Source: an uncultured Oribacterium sp.
GTDB lineage: Bacteria > Bacillota > Clostridia > Lachnospirales > Lachnospiraceae
DNA length: 14,212 nt
Direction of reading: 5' to 3'
NCBI GenBank assembly: GCA_937927445.1
Contig: CALAOB010000153.1
Coordinates: forward strand, 1-14,212
In this document: in pieces, positions 1 to 7,236 of the stretch
How the letters are laid out: each line of letters begins with the position of its first letter
Numbering within the stretch: the stretch's first letter is position 1
The notes under the pieces: generated by a model
Databases searched by the model: none
Seen by the model: only the letters and a program-made list of their open reading frames with translations
Told to the model about the DNA's origin: nothing
Made by a program: the position numbers and the translations under genes

Positions 1-21
1 GAGGGGGCAGGGGGTGTTTGA

Positions 22-55
22 AGATGCCCGTTTCACAAACGGGCATTTTCTTGTG
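22..55 (+). terminator. Rho-independent terminator of the gene upstream of the window
   Basis: A perfect 10-bp stem (ATGCCCGTTT at 24-33 against AAACGGGCAT at 37-46) with the 3-nt loop CAC is followed by TTTTCTTGT. It has the shape of an intrinsic terminator on the + strand. On the minus strand there is no T-run after the stem, so it is probably one-directional. Only 34 nt separate its stem from the ATG of the next gene. Confidence 0.85.
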
Positions 56-80
56 CTAAGTGAGAAGAAGAGGTGCCGTT

Positions 81-953
81 ATGAAAATCGCGATCATCAC
101 CGGAGCGACCTCCGGCATGGGCCGTCGTATGGCCATCGAACTGAATGATACCATCCCGAACATCGAGGCGTTCTGGCTGTTCGGACGTCGCCTCGAGCGC
201 CTGGAAGCGCTCGAGAAGCAGCTCACGAAGCCATGCCGCTTCTTCACCGACGACCTCCAGACGAGCACCGCACGGGACACTCTGCAGCGCGCCCTCGCAG
301 AGGAGACACCGGAGATCGTCTTTCTCGTGAACGCCGCGGGCTACGGCCAGATCGGCACCATCCGGGGATTAAGCCTCGAGGACCAGCTCGGCATGGTGGA
401 CCTGAACATCAGCGCACTCACTGCGATCACGCGCCTCTGCCTGCCGTACATGGCCACGAAGTCCCGCATCGTGAACTTCGCGTCCAGCGCGGCCTTCCTG
501 CCACAGCCGAATTTCGCCGTCTACGCTGCATCGAAGAGCTACGTGCTGAGCTTCAGCCAGAGCCTCGCCGAGGAGCTGCGGTCGACCGGCATCCGTGTTA
601 CCGCGGTCTGCCCGGGCCCGGTGAAGACCGAATTTTTCGAGCGCGCCGAGACGAGCGGCCACATCCCGTTCTACAAGTACCTCTTCATGGCGAACCCCGA
701 GAAGGTCTGCCACCTCGCGCTGATGGACAGCGTGCTCGGAAAAGAGATGTCCGTGTACGGCATGAGCATGAAGCTGCTCCGCGTACTCAGTGAGCTCCTG
801 CCGACGAAGCTCATCATGCTGAGCATGCGCCTCCTGAACGGCAGCTGCGCCCGCGACGGGCATGCGGCCAATGCAGGCGACCAGCTCGTCACCGGCTCTG
901 CCTTCCATCACAAAAAGGCAGAGGGGGACGATCACGCAGACCTGAGGGTCTGA
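81..953 (+). CDS. Short-chain dehydrogenase/reductase (SDR family, classical type)
   Basis: Predicted cytosolic NAD(P)-dependent oxidoreductase of 290 aa; the substrate cannot be told from the sequence. Seen: the Rossmann nucleotide-binding motif TGATSGMG at residues 7-14, NAAG at 84-87, the catalytic serine in NFASSAAF (S135 or S136), and the YAASK active-site motif with Y148 and K152, followed by the conserved PGPVKTEF segment at 178-185. The ATG at 81 is chosen over an in-frame GTG at 60 because AGAAGAGG lies just upstream of it and because the Rossmann strand (MKIAIITGA) then begins at the N-terminus. Classical SDRs are about 250 aa. The last 35-40 residues (from about 254, rich in His, Asp, Ala and Gly) look unlike any SDR element and may be acquired or read-through sequence. 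No promoter is obvious between the upstream terminator and this gene. Confidence 0.9.
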   Translation: MKIAIITGATSGMGRRMAIELNDTIPNIEAFWLFGRRLERLEALEKQLTKPCRFFTDDLQTSTARDTLQRALAEETPEIVFLVNAAGYGQIGTIRGLSLEDQLGMVDLNISALTAITRLCLPYMATKSRIVNFASSAAFLPQPNFAVYAASKSYVLSFSQSLAEELRSTGIRVTAVCPGPVKTEFFERAETSGHIPFYKYLFMANPEKVCHLALMDSVLGKEMSVYGMSMKLLRVLSELLPTKLIMLSMRLLNGSCARDGHAANAGDQLVTGSAFHHKKAEGDDHADLRV

Positions 954-1065
954 CACAGACGGGATGTAAAGCGCCTGTATCCCAGATGTGAAGGACACAT
1001 GGGGATTGTGCGGACCATCCGGCCCTTAGCACAACATAATCAGAAATTTACAGTGAGGAAGCTCT

Positions 1066-2163
1066 GTGAGAGAAATCAATGTATCGACCAATGAAGCCGG
1101 GCAGCGCCTCGACAAGCTGCTGCGGAAATACCTGAAAAACGCAAATACCTCCTTCATCTATAAGATGCTCCGGAAAAAGAACATCGTGCTGAATGATAAG
1201 AAGGCTGAGGGAAAGGAAATCCTGAACCTCGGGGACTCCGTGAAGATGTACTTCTCCGAGGATACCTTCGCCACCATGACGGGGCGGACGGGGCAGAATT
1301 CCGGAAGTGCTGAAACGAACCGGGCGGCGGCAGCGAACGCATCAGCTCAGACAGCATTCGCAGGAAAGAACAGCGCGCAGATGCGTCGTGGTGCATCATC
1401 TGGAAATAGTTCTGAAAGAAGAGATCAGCGTGCGTTTGACGTAGAGGAATTCCGGAAACACATCGTTTACGAGGACGAAAACCTGCTGGTGCTCAATAAG
1501 CCGGCGGGCTGGCTCAGCCAGTCGGATGCCTCCGGACTCCCGTCCGTGAACGAGCGCTGCCTCCAGTACCTGCTGGCGACAGGCACGCTCACGGAGGCGC
1601 AGCTCCAGACCTTCAAGCCGGGCATCGCGAACCGCCTCGACCGGAACACCTCCGGGCTCATCCTCTTCGGCAAGACCCTGCCGGCGCTGCAGGCGCTCGC
1701 CGGCCTGCTCCGTGACCGAACGATGGAGAAGTACTACCTCGCCATCGTTTGTGGAGACATTGATCACGCACAGCGCATCGACGGCTACCTCGCGAAGGAC
1801 GAACGGACGAACCGTGTCGAGATCCGCCCGCAGCCGTTCCAGGACGCCGCCGAAATCCATACAGCATACGAACCTCTGAAGCGCAGCGCGGATTACACCG
1901 TCCTGAAGGTCCACCTCATCACCGGAAAGACCCACCAGATCCGTGCGCACCTCCGCGCCATCGGCCACCCGATCATCGGTGACCCGAAGTACGGCCGGAA
2001 GGACGCCAATGCGTACTACCGGAGCCATGGTGGCGTGAAGTCACAGCTCCTCCACGCGTGGGAACTGCACTTCCCGGAAAACCTCGACGGCCCGCTCCGG
2101 AACCTTGCCGGCCAGGTCATCACCGCCGACCCGCCGAAGGACTTCCGCCCGTTTCTAAAATAA
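1066..2163 (+). CDS. RluC/RluD-family 23S rRNA pseudouridine synthase
   Basis: Predicted enzyme that isomerises uridine to pseudouridine, probably in 23S rRNA; 365 aa. An N-terminal S4-type RNA-binding domain covers about residues 1-65 (EAGQRLDKLLRKYL near 10-23). The catalytic domain runs from about 125 to the end, with the family motif RLDRNTSGL at 190-198 (catalytic Asp192) and TGKTHQIRAHL at 287-297. Between them, about residues 71-125 form a low-complexity linker rich in Ala, Ser, Asn, Gly and Gln. The start is GTG at 1066, with GAGGA 8 nt upstream. The S4 domain excludes the TruA and TruB families. Choosing between RluC, RluD and the Firmicutes paralogues would need a tree, so no symbol is given. 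It ends in its own terminator about 80 nt after the stop. Confidence 0.92.
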   Translation: MREINVSTNEAGQRLDKLLRKYLKNANTSFIYKMLRKKNIVLNDKKAEGKEILNLGDSVKMYFSEDTFATMTGRTGQNSGSAETNRAAAANASAQTAFAGKNSAQMRRGASSGNSSERRDQRAFDVEEFRKHIVYEDENLLVLNKPAGWLSQSDASGLPSVNERCLQYLLATGTLTEAQLQTFKPGIANRLDRNTSGLILFGKTLPALQALAGLLRDRTMEKYYLAIVCGDIDHAQRIDGYLAKDERTNRVEIRPQPFQDAAEIHTAYEPLKRSADYTVLKVHLITGKTHQIRAHLRAIGHPIIGDPKYGRKDANAYYRSHGGVKSQLLHAWELHFPENLDGPLRNLAGQVITADPPKDFRPFLK

Positions 2164-2230
2164 TTTTTTGGAAATGGAAAATAGGTGTCTGGCCACAAAC
2201 TCCGCCACTTTTTCGCGTCTGTTTTCAGAC

Positions 2231-2236
2231 TATAGT
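2231..2236 (+). promoter_or_regulatory. Possible -10 element for comM
   Basis: TATAGT resembles the sigma-A -10 consensus, but the sequence 17-18 nt upstream (around CTTTTT) is a poor -35. A transcript from here would start near 2243, the first base of the terminator-like hairpin. A small perfect inverted repeat (GTCTG, loop TTTT, CAGAC; 2217-2230) ends directly at this hexamer and could be an operator. Weakly supported. Confidence 0.3.
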
Positions 2237-2242
2237 CCACTT

Positions 2243-2289
2243 AACGACCTTACCAGAAATTCGTTTCCATGGTAAGGTCGTTTTAGTTT
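2243..2289 (+). terminator. Terminator hairpin between the pseudouridine synthase gene and comM
   Basis: A perfect 13-bp stem (AACGACCTTACCA at 2243-2255 against TGGTAAGGTCGTT at 2270-2282) can be prolonged inside the loop by GAAA/TTTC pairing. It is followed by a T-rich tail ending TTTTAGTTT. It probably ends the upstream transcript. Only 25 nt remain before the comM ATG, so the comM promoter must lie at or upstream of the hairpin. A possible -10 (TATAGT, 2231-2236) abuts it. Confidence 0.85.
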
Positions 2290-2314
2290 CTGAATCGCCG
2301 GAAAGAGGAATTCT

Positions 2315-3877
2315 ATGCTGGCAAAAATAAATAGTGCAGGTTTATCCGGGCTGGATGGTTATTCTGTGTCCGTTGAGGTCGACGAGAGTCATGGACTTCC
2401 CAGGTCCGTCATCGTCGGCAATGTTTCTCCCTCTGTGCGGGAAGCGCTGGAGCGCTGCGATGTCGCGCTGCGAAACGCACAGATCTCCATGCCGCCACGC
2501 CGGCTTACTATCAATCTCGCCCCGGCGGATCGGCGAAAGGACGGCACCTGCTTCGACCTGGCCATCGTGACCGGGATCTTACGCTCTGTCTTTCTGACGG
2601 ACAGCTTTTCGCTCGATTCGTACGGCTTCATCGGTGAGCTGGGTCTGGACGGCTCTATCAAGCACGTGAATGGCGTGCTTTCGCTCGTTTCCGAGATGAA
2701 ACGGGCCGGACTCCGCGGGGCGGTCGTGCCTCTCGTGGACATCCAGGAGGCGCTGGTCGTAGAGGACATGGATATCATCGGCGTCGAGCACCTCGTCGAC
2801 CTCTGCAATCTCATCGAGTCAAAGGAACGCTTTCTCCGCTACCCGCGCGAGGAAGCGGTGCGCACCGATGTTCACGAATCCTATACGGTGGACTTCGCCG
2901 AGGTCCATGGACAGAGCTACGGCGTCCGTGCAGCCCTTATCGCCGCGGCTGGCGGACATAATCTGCTCCTGTCCGGCGTTGTCGGCTCCGGGAAGACCAT
3001 GATCGCGAAGCGCATACCGACGATCCTGCCACCGCTCAGCCGAGAGGAGAATATCGAGATCACGAAGGTGTACTCGGTGGCCGGCCTGCTCCCGCCGGGT
3101 CAGTCGCTGCTCAATCACCGCCCGTTCCGCACCCCGCATCATACGATCACGACGGCGGCCCTCGTCGGCGGATCCGCGCAGGGTGGCGTCGTGCCCGGGG
3201 AACTCGCGCTGGCATCGCGCGGTGTTCTCTTCCTCGACGAGCTCCCACTCTTTTCGAAGGCCTCGATCGAAGCCCTGCGGCAGCCGATCGAAGAGAAGCA
3301 GGTCATCATTTCCCGGCTGAACGGCACCTTCCGCTATCCGGCGGACTGCCTCCTCGTTGCGGCGATGAACCCCTGCCCATGCGGCTATTTCCCGGACCGG
3401 AACAAGTGCCAGTGCACGGAAAGTCAGATCCGCCAGTACCAGCGTGGCATCAGTAAGCCGATCCTCGAGCGCATCGACCTCTGCGTCGAAGCCTCCCCGG
3501 TCGCCTTCGCAGATGCGGTCTCGAAGGACAGTGGTCCGAACTCCGCCGAGCTGCGTGCACAGGTGCTCCGGGCGCGGGAGATTCAGGCAGCACGCTTCCA
3601 TGGCGAATCGAAGATCCGGGTCAATGCGGAGATGGGCATACGGGAAATCGAACGCTACTGCACGCTTGGGGCGAAGGAGCTCGCCTTCATCGGACGCATC
3701 TTTCAGCTCCGCTCGATGTCGATGCGCACCTACCATAAGGTGCTGAAGGTGGCCCGCACGATCGCGGACCTCGAGGAAGCGGAGCAGATTCAGGTCGCCC
3801 ATCTCAGTGAAGCCGTGAACTACCGCGGCATCGAAGATCAACTGTACGGTGCCAGACGACGGGAGGACGGACGATGA
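2315..3877 (+). CDS. comM: ComM/YifB family Mg-chelatase-like AAA+ ATPase
   Basis: AAA+ ATPase of 520 aa, the usual length for the family. In Gram-negative bacteria ComM is a hexameric helicase promoting branch migration of incoming DNA during natural transformation; a similar DNA role is inferred here. Seen: an N-terminal Lon-protease-like (ChlI) domain at about 1-170, Walker A GVVGSGKT at 221-228, Walker B GVLFLDEL at 303-310, the conserved MNPCPCGYFPDRNKCQC segment with C354, C356, C365 and C367 as a possible metal site, and a C-terminal Mg-chelatase domain (YHKVLKVARTIADLEEA, about 473-489). The ATG at 2315 has AGAGGAA upstream at good spacing. The stop codon overlaps the ATG of a tiny ORF (ATGA), and dprA follows, the standard order in many Firmicutes, so the two are probably co-transcribed. 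Confidence 0.96.
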   Translation: MLAKINSAGLSGLDGYSVSVEVDESHGLPRSVIVGNVSPSVREALERCDVALRNAQISMPPRRLTINLAPADRRKDGTCFDLAIVTGILRSVFLTDSFSLDSYGFIGELGLDGSIKHVNGVLSLVSEMKRAGLRGAVVPLVDIQEALVVEDMDIIGVEHLVDLCNLIESKERFLRYPREEAVRTDVHESYTVDFAEVHGQSYGVRAALIAAAGGHNLLLSGVVGSGKTMIAKRIPTILPPLSREENIEITKVYSVAGLLPPGQSLLNHRPFRTPHHTITTAALVGGSAQGGVVPGELALASRGVLFLDELPLFSKASIEALRQPIEEKQVIISRLNGTFRYPADCLLVAAMNPCPCGYFPDRNKCQCTESQIRQYQRGISKPILERIDLCVEASPVAFADAVSKDSGPNSAELRAQVLRAREIQAARFHGESKIRVNAEMGIREIERYCTLGAKELAFIGRIFQLRSMSMRTYHKVLKVARTIADLEEAEQIQVAHLSEAVNYRGIEDQLYGARRREDGR

Positions 3878-3951
3878 TGGAACCGTCAGCATTGCCCGTG
3901 CGTTCGTTTCGAATGCACCTCAGAAAGAAAGGAAGACGATGGATAGAATAA
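3874..3951 (+). CDS. Possible 25-codon small ORF linking comM to dprA
   Basis: A 25-aa reading frame whose ATG overlaps the comM stop as ATGA (3874-3877), with GGGAGG at 3861-3866 spaced 7 nt from it. The peptide is basic in its second half (HLRKKGRRW) and resembles no family I know. It overlaps the next tiny ORF by 13 nt. It may be translated only to keep ribosomes moving toward dprA, or it may be chance. Nothing but the binding site, the overlap and the position supports it. Confidence 0.3.
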   Translation: MMEPSALPVRSFRMHLRKKGRRWIE

Positions 3952-3989
3952 GTGAATACATGAAGAACGACGGGGAGGGAAGACGGTGA
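3939..3989 (+). CDS. Possible 16-codon leader ORF overlapping the dprA start
   Basis: A 16-aa frame (MDRISEYMKNDGEGRR) preceded by AAAGGAAG at 3928-3935. Its TGA overlaps the dprA GTG as GTGA (3986-3989), and the dprA binding site GGGGAGGG lies inside it. This is the classical geometry for translational coupling to a weak GTG start. It could also be a relic of an eroded dprA N-terminal region, since this DprA lacks the usual N-terminal helical domain, but the peptide shows no clear similarity to it. Confidence 0.35.
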   Translation: MDRISEYMKNDGEGRR

Positions 3990-4882
3990 CCGTGAGAGAT
4001 TTACATTTTAAACAGGAGATACGTGAACTGACGCCGCTGGACGCGGACTATCCGGAGCGGCTCCGGAACATACCGGATCCGCCACGGACACTCTATGTCC
4101 GCGGCAACCTCCCGCCGGACGATATGCCAACGGTCGCCATCATTGGCGCGCGAAGTGCGAGCGATTACGGACTGCAGGTCGCCCGCTCCTTCGGACGGGC
4201 GCTGGCGATGCAGGGAATCGGCATCATCAGCGGGATGGCCGCGGGGATCGACAGTGCAGGACAGTGGGGTGCCGTCGATGCGGAGGCAAAAACCTATGCC
4301 GTCTTCGGCTGCGGGCTCAATGTCTGCTACCCGGCCAGGAACTACCTGCTCTACGATAAAATCCTCGAGTGTGGCGGCGGGGCAATCTCTGAGCTTCCGC
4401 TCGATGCGCCGCCGATCGGAAAGCAGTTCGCAAGCCGGAACCGCATCATCGCTGGCCTCGCGGACGCCGTGCTCGTACTCGAAGCACGCGAGAAATCCGG
4501 CACCTTCATCACCGTTGGGGATGCTCTCGACCAGGGCAAGCAGATCTTCGCACTGCCCGGGCGCATCACGGATGGACTCTCGAAGGGCTGCAACCAGCTG
4601 ATCCGGCAGGGCGCCGAGATCCTGACCAGCCCGGAGGATGTGCTCGAGTACCTGCATCTCACGTATCATAAGGAACAGCAGATGCTCGAGAAGGATACCT
4701 CGATGCTGAATCCGAAGCAGCAGAAGGTCTACGCGGCCCTCGATGTCGAGGCGATGCACCTCGACCAGCTGATCGGGAAGCTCGCGATGTCCGTCCAGGA
4801 GCTGAGTGCGATATTACTCGAACTCGAGATCCTCGGCTTCTCCGACAGCCCGAAGCTCGGCTTCTACCGGCGGCGGATCTGA
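3986..4882 (+). CDS. dprA: DNA processing protein DprA (Smf)
   Basis: DprA binds incoming single-stranded DNA in the cytoplasm and loads RecA during natural transformation; non-competent Firmicutes also carry it. It has 298 aa. Seen: LTPLDADYPERLRNI near the N-terminus, the Rossmann-like core VAIIGARSASDYG followed by GIISGMAAGIDSAG, then YAVFGCGLNVCYPARN, and the strongly conserved SRNRIIAGLADAVLVLEA and ALPGRITDGLSKGCNQLI segments. A C-terminal winged-helix domain spans about 240-298. The N-terminal SAM/helix-hairpin-helix domain of longer DprA proteins is absent. The GTG at 3986 is preferred because GGGGAGGG lies 7 nt upstream; the in-frame GTG at 3992 would be too far from it. The start overlaps the stop of a 16-codon ORF. 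No T-tailed terminator follows the stop. Confidence 0.95.
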   Translation: MTVRDLHFKQEIRELTPLDADYPERLRNIPDPPRTLYVRGNLPPDDMPTVAIIGARSASDYGLQVARSFGRALAMQGIGIISGMAAGIDSAGQWGAVDAEAKTYAVFGCGLNVCYPARNYLLYDKILECGGGAISELPLDAPPIGKQFASRNRIIAGLADAVLVLEAREKSGTFITVGDALDQGKQIFALPGRITDGLSKGCNQLIRQGAEILTSPEDVLEYLHLTYHKEQQMLEKDTSMLNPKQQKVYAALDVEAMHLDQLIGKLAMSVQELSAILLELEILGFSDSPKLGFYRRRI

Positions 4883-4982
4883 TAATTTCAGAGAAGAGGA
4901 TCTGTAGCCTGCCCTCCGGGTCCCCTCTCGAATCTAAACCGGTTTTGTGACACCGGAATGCCTTGTATACCAGAAGCGCGTC

Positions 4983-5011
4983 TTGCAAAACAAAAAAGAG
5001 TGTTGTATATT
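4983..5011 (+). promoter_or_regulatory. Predicted sigma-A promoter of topA
   Basis: TTGCAA (4983-4988), a spacer of exactly 17 nt, and TATATT (5006-5011) fit the vegetative promoter pattern within an A/T-rich stretch. Transcription would start near 5018, giving topA a leader of about 115 nt. There is no T-tailed terminator between dprA and here, so topA may also receive read-through. Confidence 0.65.
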
Positions 5012-5047
5012 GTCTGAGATTTACCCTTTCGGGAAAGAACGTTTCAT

Positions 5048-5104
5048 CTGCACCGGCAGGCCGTTTTCGACGGCTTCTGCCATAAAATCAGCCATCCGGC
5101 GCAG
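5048..5104 (+). promoter_or_regulatory. Structured 5' leader of topA
   Basis: Within the predicted topA leader, GGCAG (5055-5059) plus GCCGT (5060-5064) pair with ACGGC (5070-5074) and CTGCC (5077-5081), giving a 10-bp hairpin with a TT bulge. An outer pairing of CTGC-A-CC (5048-5054) with GG-C-GCAG (5098-5104) can enclose it, with one A·C mismatch. No T-run follows, so this is not a terminator. It matches no riboswitch class I recognise. A role in mRNA stability or in topA regulation is only inference. Confidence 0.45.
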
Positions 5105-5132
5105 ATCCAGTATAAATAAAAGGTGAGTCTGA

Positions 5133-7166
5133 ATGGCAAGTACAAACAATCTGATTATCGTAGAGTCGCCTGCAAAGGTGAAAACGATCAAAAAATTTCT
5201 CGGCAAGCAGTATACGGTCGATGCCACCATGGGACATCTCATCGATATGCCGAAGAGCTCCCTCGGCGTCGATGTCGAGCATGACTATGAGCCGAAGTAC
5301 ATCACGATCCGTGGCAAGGGCGAGCTCCTCGCGAAGCTGAAGAAGGAAGCGAAGAAGGCGGATCGCATCTATCTCGCAACCGACCCGGATCGTGAGGGAG
5401 AGGCCATCAGCTGGCATCTGAAGAACGAGCTCGAGAAGGACGAGAAGAACCGTACGAAGATCACACGTATCACCTTCAACGAGATAACGAAGAATGCCGT
5501 CAAGAATGCGCTGAAGAGTCCGCGCGACATCGATATGGACCTCGTGGATGCGCAGCAGGCACGTCGTGTCATCGACCGTCTCGTGGGTTATACCATCAGT
5601 CCATTATTATGGAAGAAAATCCGTAAGGGTCTCTCTGCCGGTCGTGTACAGTCCGTAGCTCTCCGCATGATCTGTGATCGTGAAGCCCAGATCGCGGCTT
5701 TCGTACCGGAGGAGTACTGGTCCCTCGATGCGATTCTCCCGCACGGAAAGAAGAAGCTGACCGCTGCCTTCTACGGCGGTGAGAAGAAGCAGTCCCTGAG
5801 CTCTGAGTCTGAGGTCGATGCGATCCTTCAGAAGATCGGAAACGCTGAGTTTATCGTGAGTGACATCCGGAAGTCCGAGCGTCGCAAGAAGGCACCGCTG
5901 CCATTTACGACTTCGACGATGCAGCAGGAGGCCGCGAAGTCCCTCGGCTTCGCTACCAGCAAGACCATGAAGCTCGCCCAGACCCTCTATGAGGATGGTT
6001 ACATCACCTACCTTCGTACCGACAGTACACGTATCGCCGACGAGGCGGATGCGGCAGCCAGAAGCTTCATCGCCGCACAGTTCGGTGAGCACTATGTGAA
6101 TGGTGGCTCCGGCGCACAGCCGAAGGCCCAGGCCGAGGTGAAGATTCAGGACGCGCACGAGGCGATCCGTCCGACCAGCCTCGATCTCAGTCCGGAGGAA
6201 GCGAAGGAGAAGCTCCCGCGCGACGAGTTCCGTCTGTACCAGCTGATCTATAAGCGCTTCCTTGCGAGCCGGATGTCGGCTGCACTTTACAGCACCGAAG
6301 CCGTGAAGCTTCGTGCCGGAGAGTATGTCTTCACACTGAACGGCTCGAAGCTCAGCTTCGATGGTTTCCTTTCGGTCTATATGACGGAAGAGGATAAGGC
6401 GGAGAAGGATGTCTCCCTTCCGGAGCTCACCGTCGGCGAGGCTCTCTCGCTTGACAGCTTCAATAAGGAACAGCACTTCACACAGCCGCCGGCACACTAC
6501 ACCGAGGCGTCCCTCGTCAAGGCCCTCGAGGAGGACGGCATCGGTCGTCCGTCGACCTATGCACCGACCATCGGCACCCTGCTGGCACGCCGGTACATCG
6601 CGAAGGAAAAGAAGAACATCTTCGTCACCGAGCTTGGTCTTGCGGTTGACGATATGATGCAGAAGAACTTCCCGACCATCATCGATACTGCGTTCACTGC
6701 GAACATGGAGTCCCTGCTCGACAGTGTCGCGACCGGAAAGACGAAGTGGAAGACGATCGTCGAGAACTTCTACCCGGATCTCGAGGAAGCGGTCGAGAAG
6801 GCACAGGCCGAGGTCGAGAAGATCACGATTCGTGATGAGGAGACCGACGTGCTCTGTGACAAGTGCGGACGCCACATGGTCATCAAGTACGGACCACACG
6901 GAAAGTTCCTGGCCTGCCCGGGCTTCCCGGAGTGCCGGAACACGAAGCCGTATGTCGAGTATGCCGGCTTCACCTGTCCGGACTGCGGTGCAGAGTGCGT
7001 GAAGCGTCGTTCGAAGAAGGGACGCATCTTCTACAGCTGCTCCCGCTATCCGGAGTGTGAATACATGACCTGGAGCAAGCCGAAGGAGGCTGTCGTCGGC
7101 GAGAAGAAGGACGGCGACATCTTCGTGGCACCTTCAATTGAAGCTGAGCCGGTGATGCCGGAATAA
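5133..7166 (+). CDS. topA: DNA topoisomerase I (type IA)
   Basis: Relaxes negatively supercoiled DNA by nicking one strand through a 5'-phosphotyrosine. It has 677 aa, typical for Firmicutes TopA. Seen: the N-terminal TOPRIM domain with IIVESPAKVKTI at 8-19 (Glu11) and the metal-binding TDPDREGE at 83-90 (D84, D86, E88), the active-site segment GYITYLRTDST at 289-299 with catalytic Tyr293, the conserved AHEAIRPT at 341-348, and GIGRPSTYAPTI at 469-480. Two C-terminal Cys4 zinc fingers follow (C575, C578, C595, C601; and C615, C618, C636, C642), ending in a short acidic tail. The ATG at 5133 has AAAGGTGAG 5 nt upstream. Arg is written mostly as CGT and CGC, a codon style between dprA and rpsB. 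The dprA-topA order is common in Firmicutes. Confidence 0.97.
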   Translation: MASTNNLIIVESPAKVKTIKKFLGKQYTVDATMGHLIDMPKSSLGVDVEHDYEPKYITIRGKGELLAKLKKEAKKADRIYLATDPDREGEAISWHLKNELEKDEKNRTKITRITFNEITKNAVKNALKSPRDIDMDLVDAQQARRVIDRLVGYTISPLLWKKIRKGLSAGRVQSVALRMICDREAQIAAFVPEEYWSLDAILPHGKKKLTAAFYGGEKKQSLSSESEVDAILQKIGNAEFIVSDIRKSERRKKAPLPFTTSTMQQEAAKSLGFATSKTMKLAQTLYEDGYITYLRTDSTRIADEADAAARSFIAAQFGEHYVNGGSGAQPKAQAEVKIQDAHEAIRPTSLDLSPEEAKEKLPRDEFRLYQLIYKRFLASRMSAALYSTEAVKLRAGEYVFTLNGSKLSFDGFLSVYMTEEDKAEKDVSLPELTVGEALSLDSFNKEQHFTQPPAHYTEASLVKALEEDGIGRPSTYAPTIGTLLARRYIAKEKKNIFVTELGLAVDDMMQKNFPTIIDTAFTANMESLLDSVATGKTKWKTIVENFYPDLEEAVEKAQAEVEKITIRDEETDVLCDKCGRHMVIKYGPHGKFLACPGFPECRNTKPYVEYAGFTCPDCGAECVKRRSKKGRIFYSCSRYPECEYMTWSKPKEAVVGEKKDGDIFVAPSIEAEPVMPE

Positions 7167-7171
7167 ATATA

Positions 7172-7201
7172 TTGACAGCAATCGAAGCTTTATGTTATAT
7201 T
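7172..7201 (+). promoter_or_regulatory. Predicted strong sigma-A promoter of rpsB
   Basis: A perfect -35 TTGACA (7172-7177), an 18-nt spacer and TATATT (7196-7201), or TTATAT one base earlier with a 17-nt spacer. It starts 5 nt after the topA stop. The predicted transcription start (about 7208) lies in the 5' arm of the hairpin at 7204-7230, so the transcript would begin with a stem-loop. Confidence 0.8.
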
Positions 7202-7203
7202 AC

Positions 7204-7236
7204 AAGTCGCGTCTTTTTGAGACGCGGCTTCTTTTA
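7204..7236 (+). terminator. Terminator-like hairpin at the topA/rpsB boundary
   Basis: AAGTCGCGTCT (7204-7214) pairs with AGACGCGGCTT (7220-7230) over 11 bp with one G·T wobble and the loop TTTTG, followed by CTTTTAT. It has the form of an intrinsic terminator and probably ends the topA transcript. It begins 2 nt after the -10 of the rpsB promoter, so for RNA made from that promoter it would be a 5'-end stem-loop and not an effective terminator. Confidence 0.7.

Noticed and set aside
60..80. GTG at 60 as the SDR start
   Set aside because: It lies directly after the upstream terminator and would add seven basic residues before the Rossmann strand; AGAAGAGG favours the ATG at 81.
2315..4882. 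comM-dprA as part of a novel DNA-uptake system
   Set aside because: Both are widespread housekeeping-like genes in Firmicutes and stand in a standard order; no further competence or novel genes are adjacent.
5607..6899. A 430-codon open frame on the minus strand inside topA
   Set aside because: Antisense to conserved topA coding sequence, with low-complexity Leu/Arg composition and no family motif.
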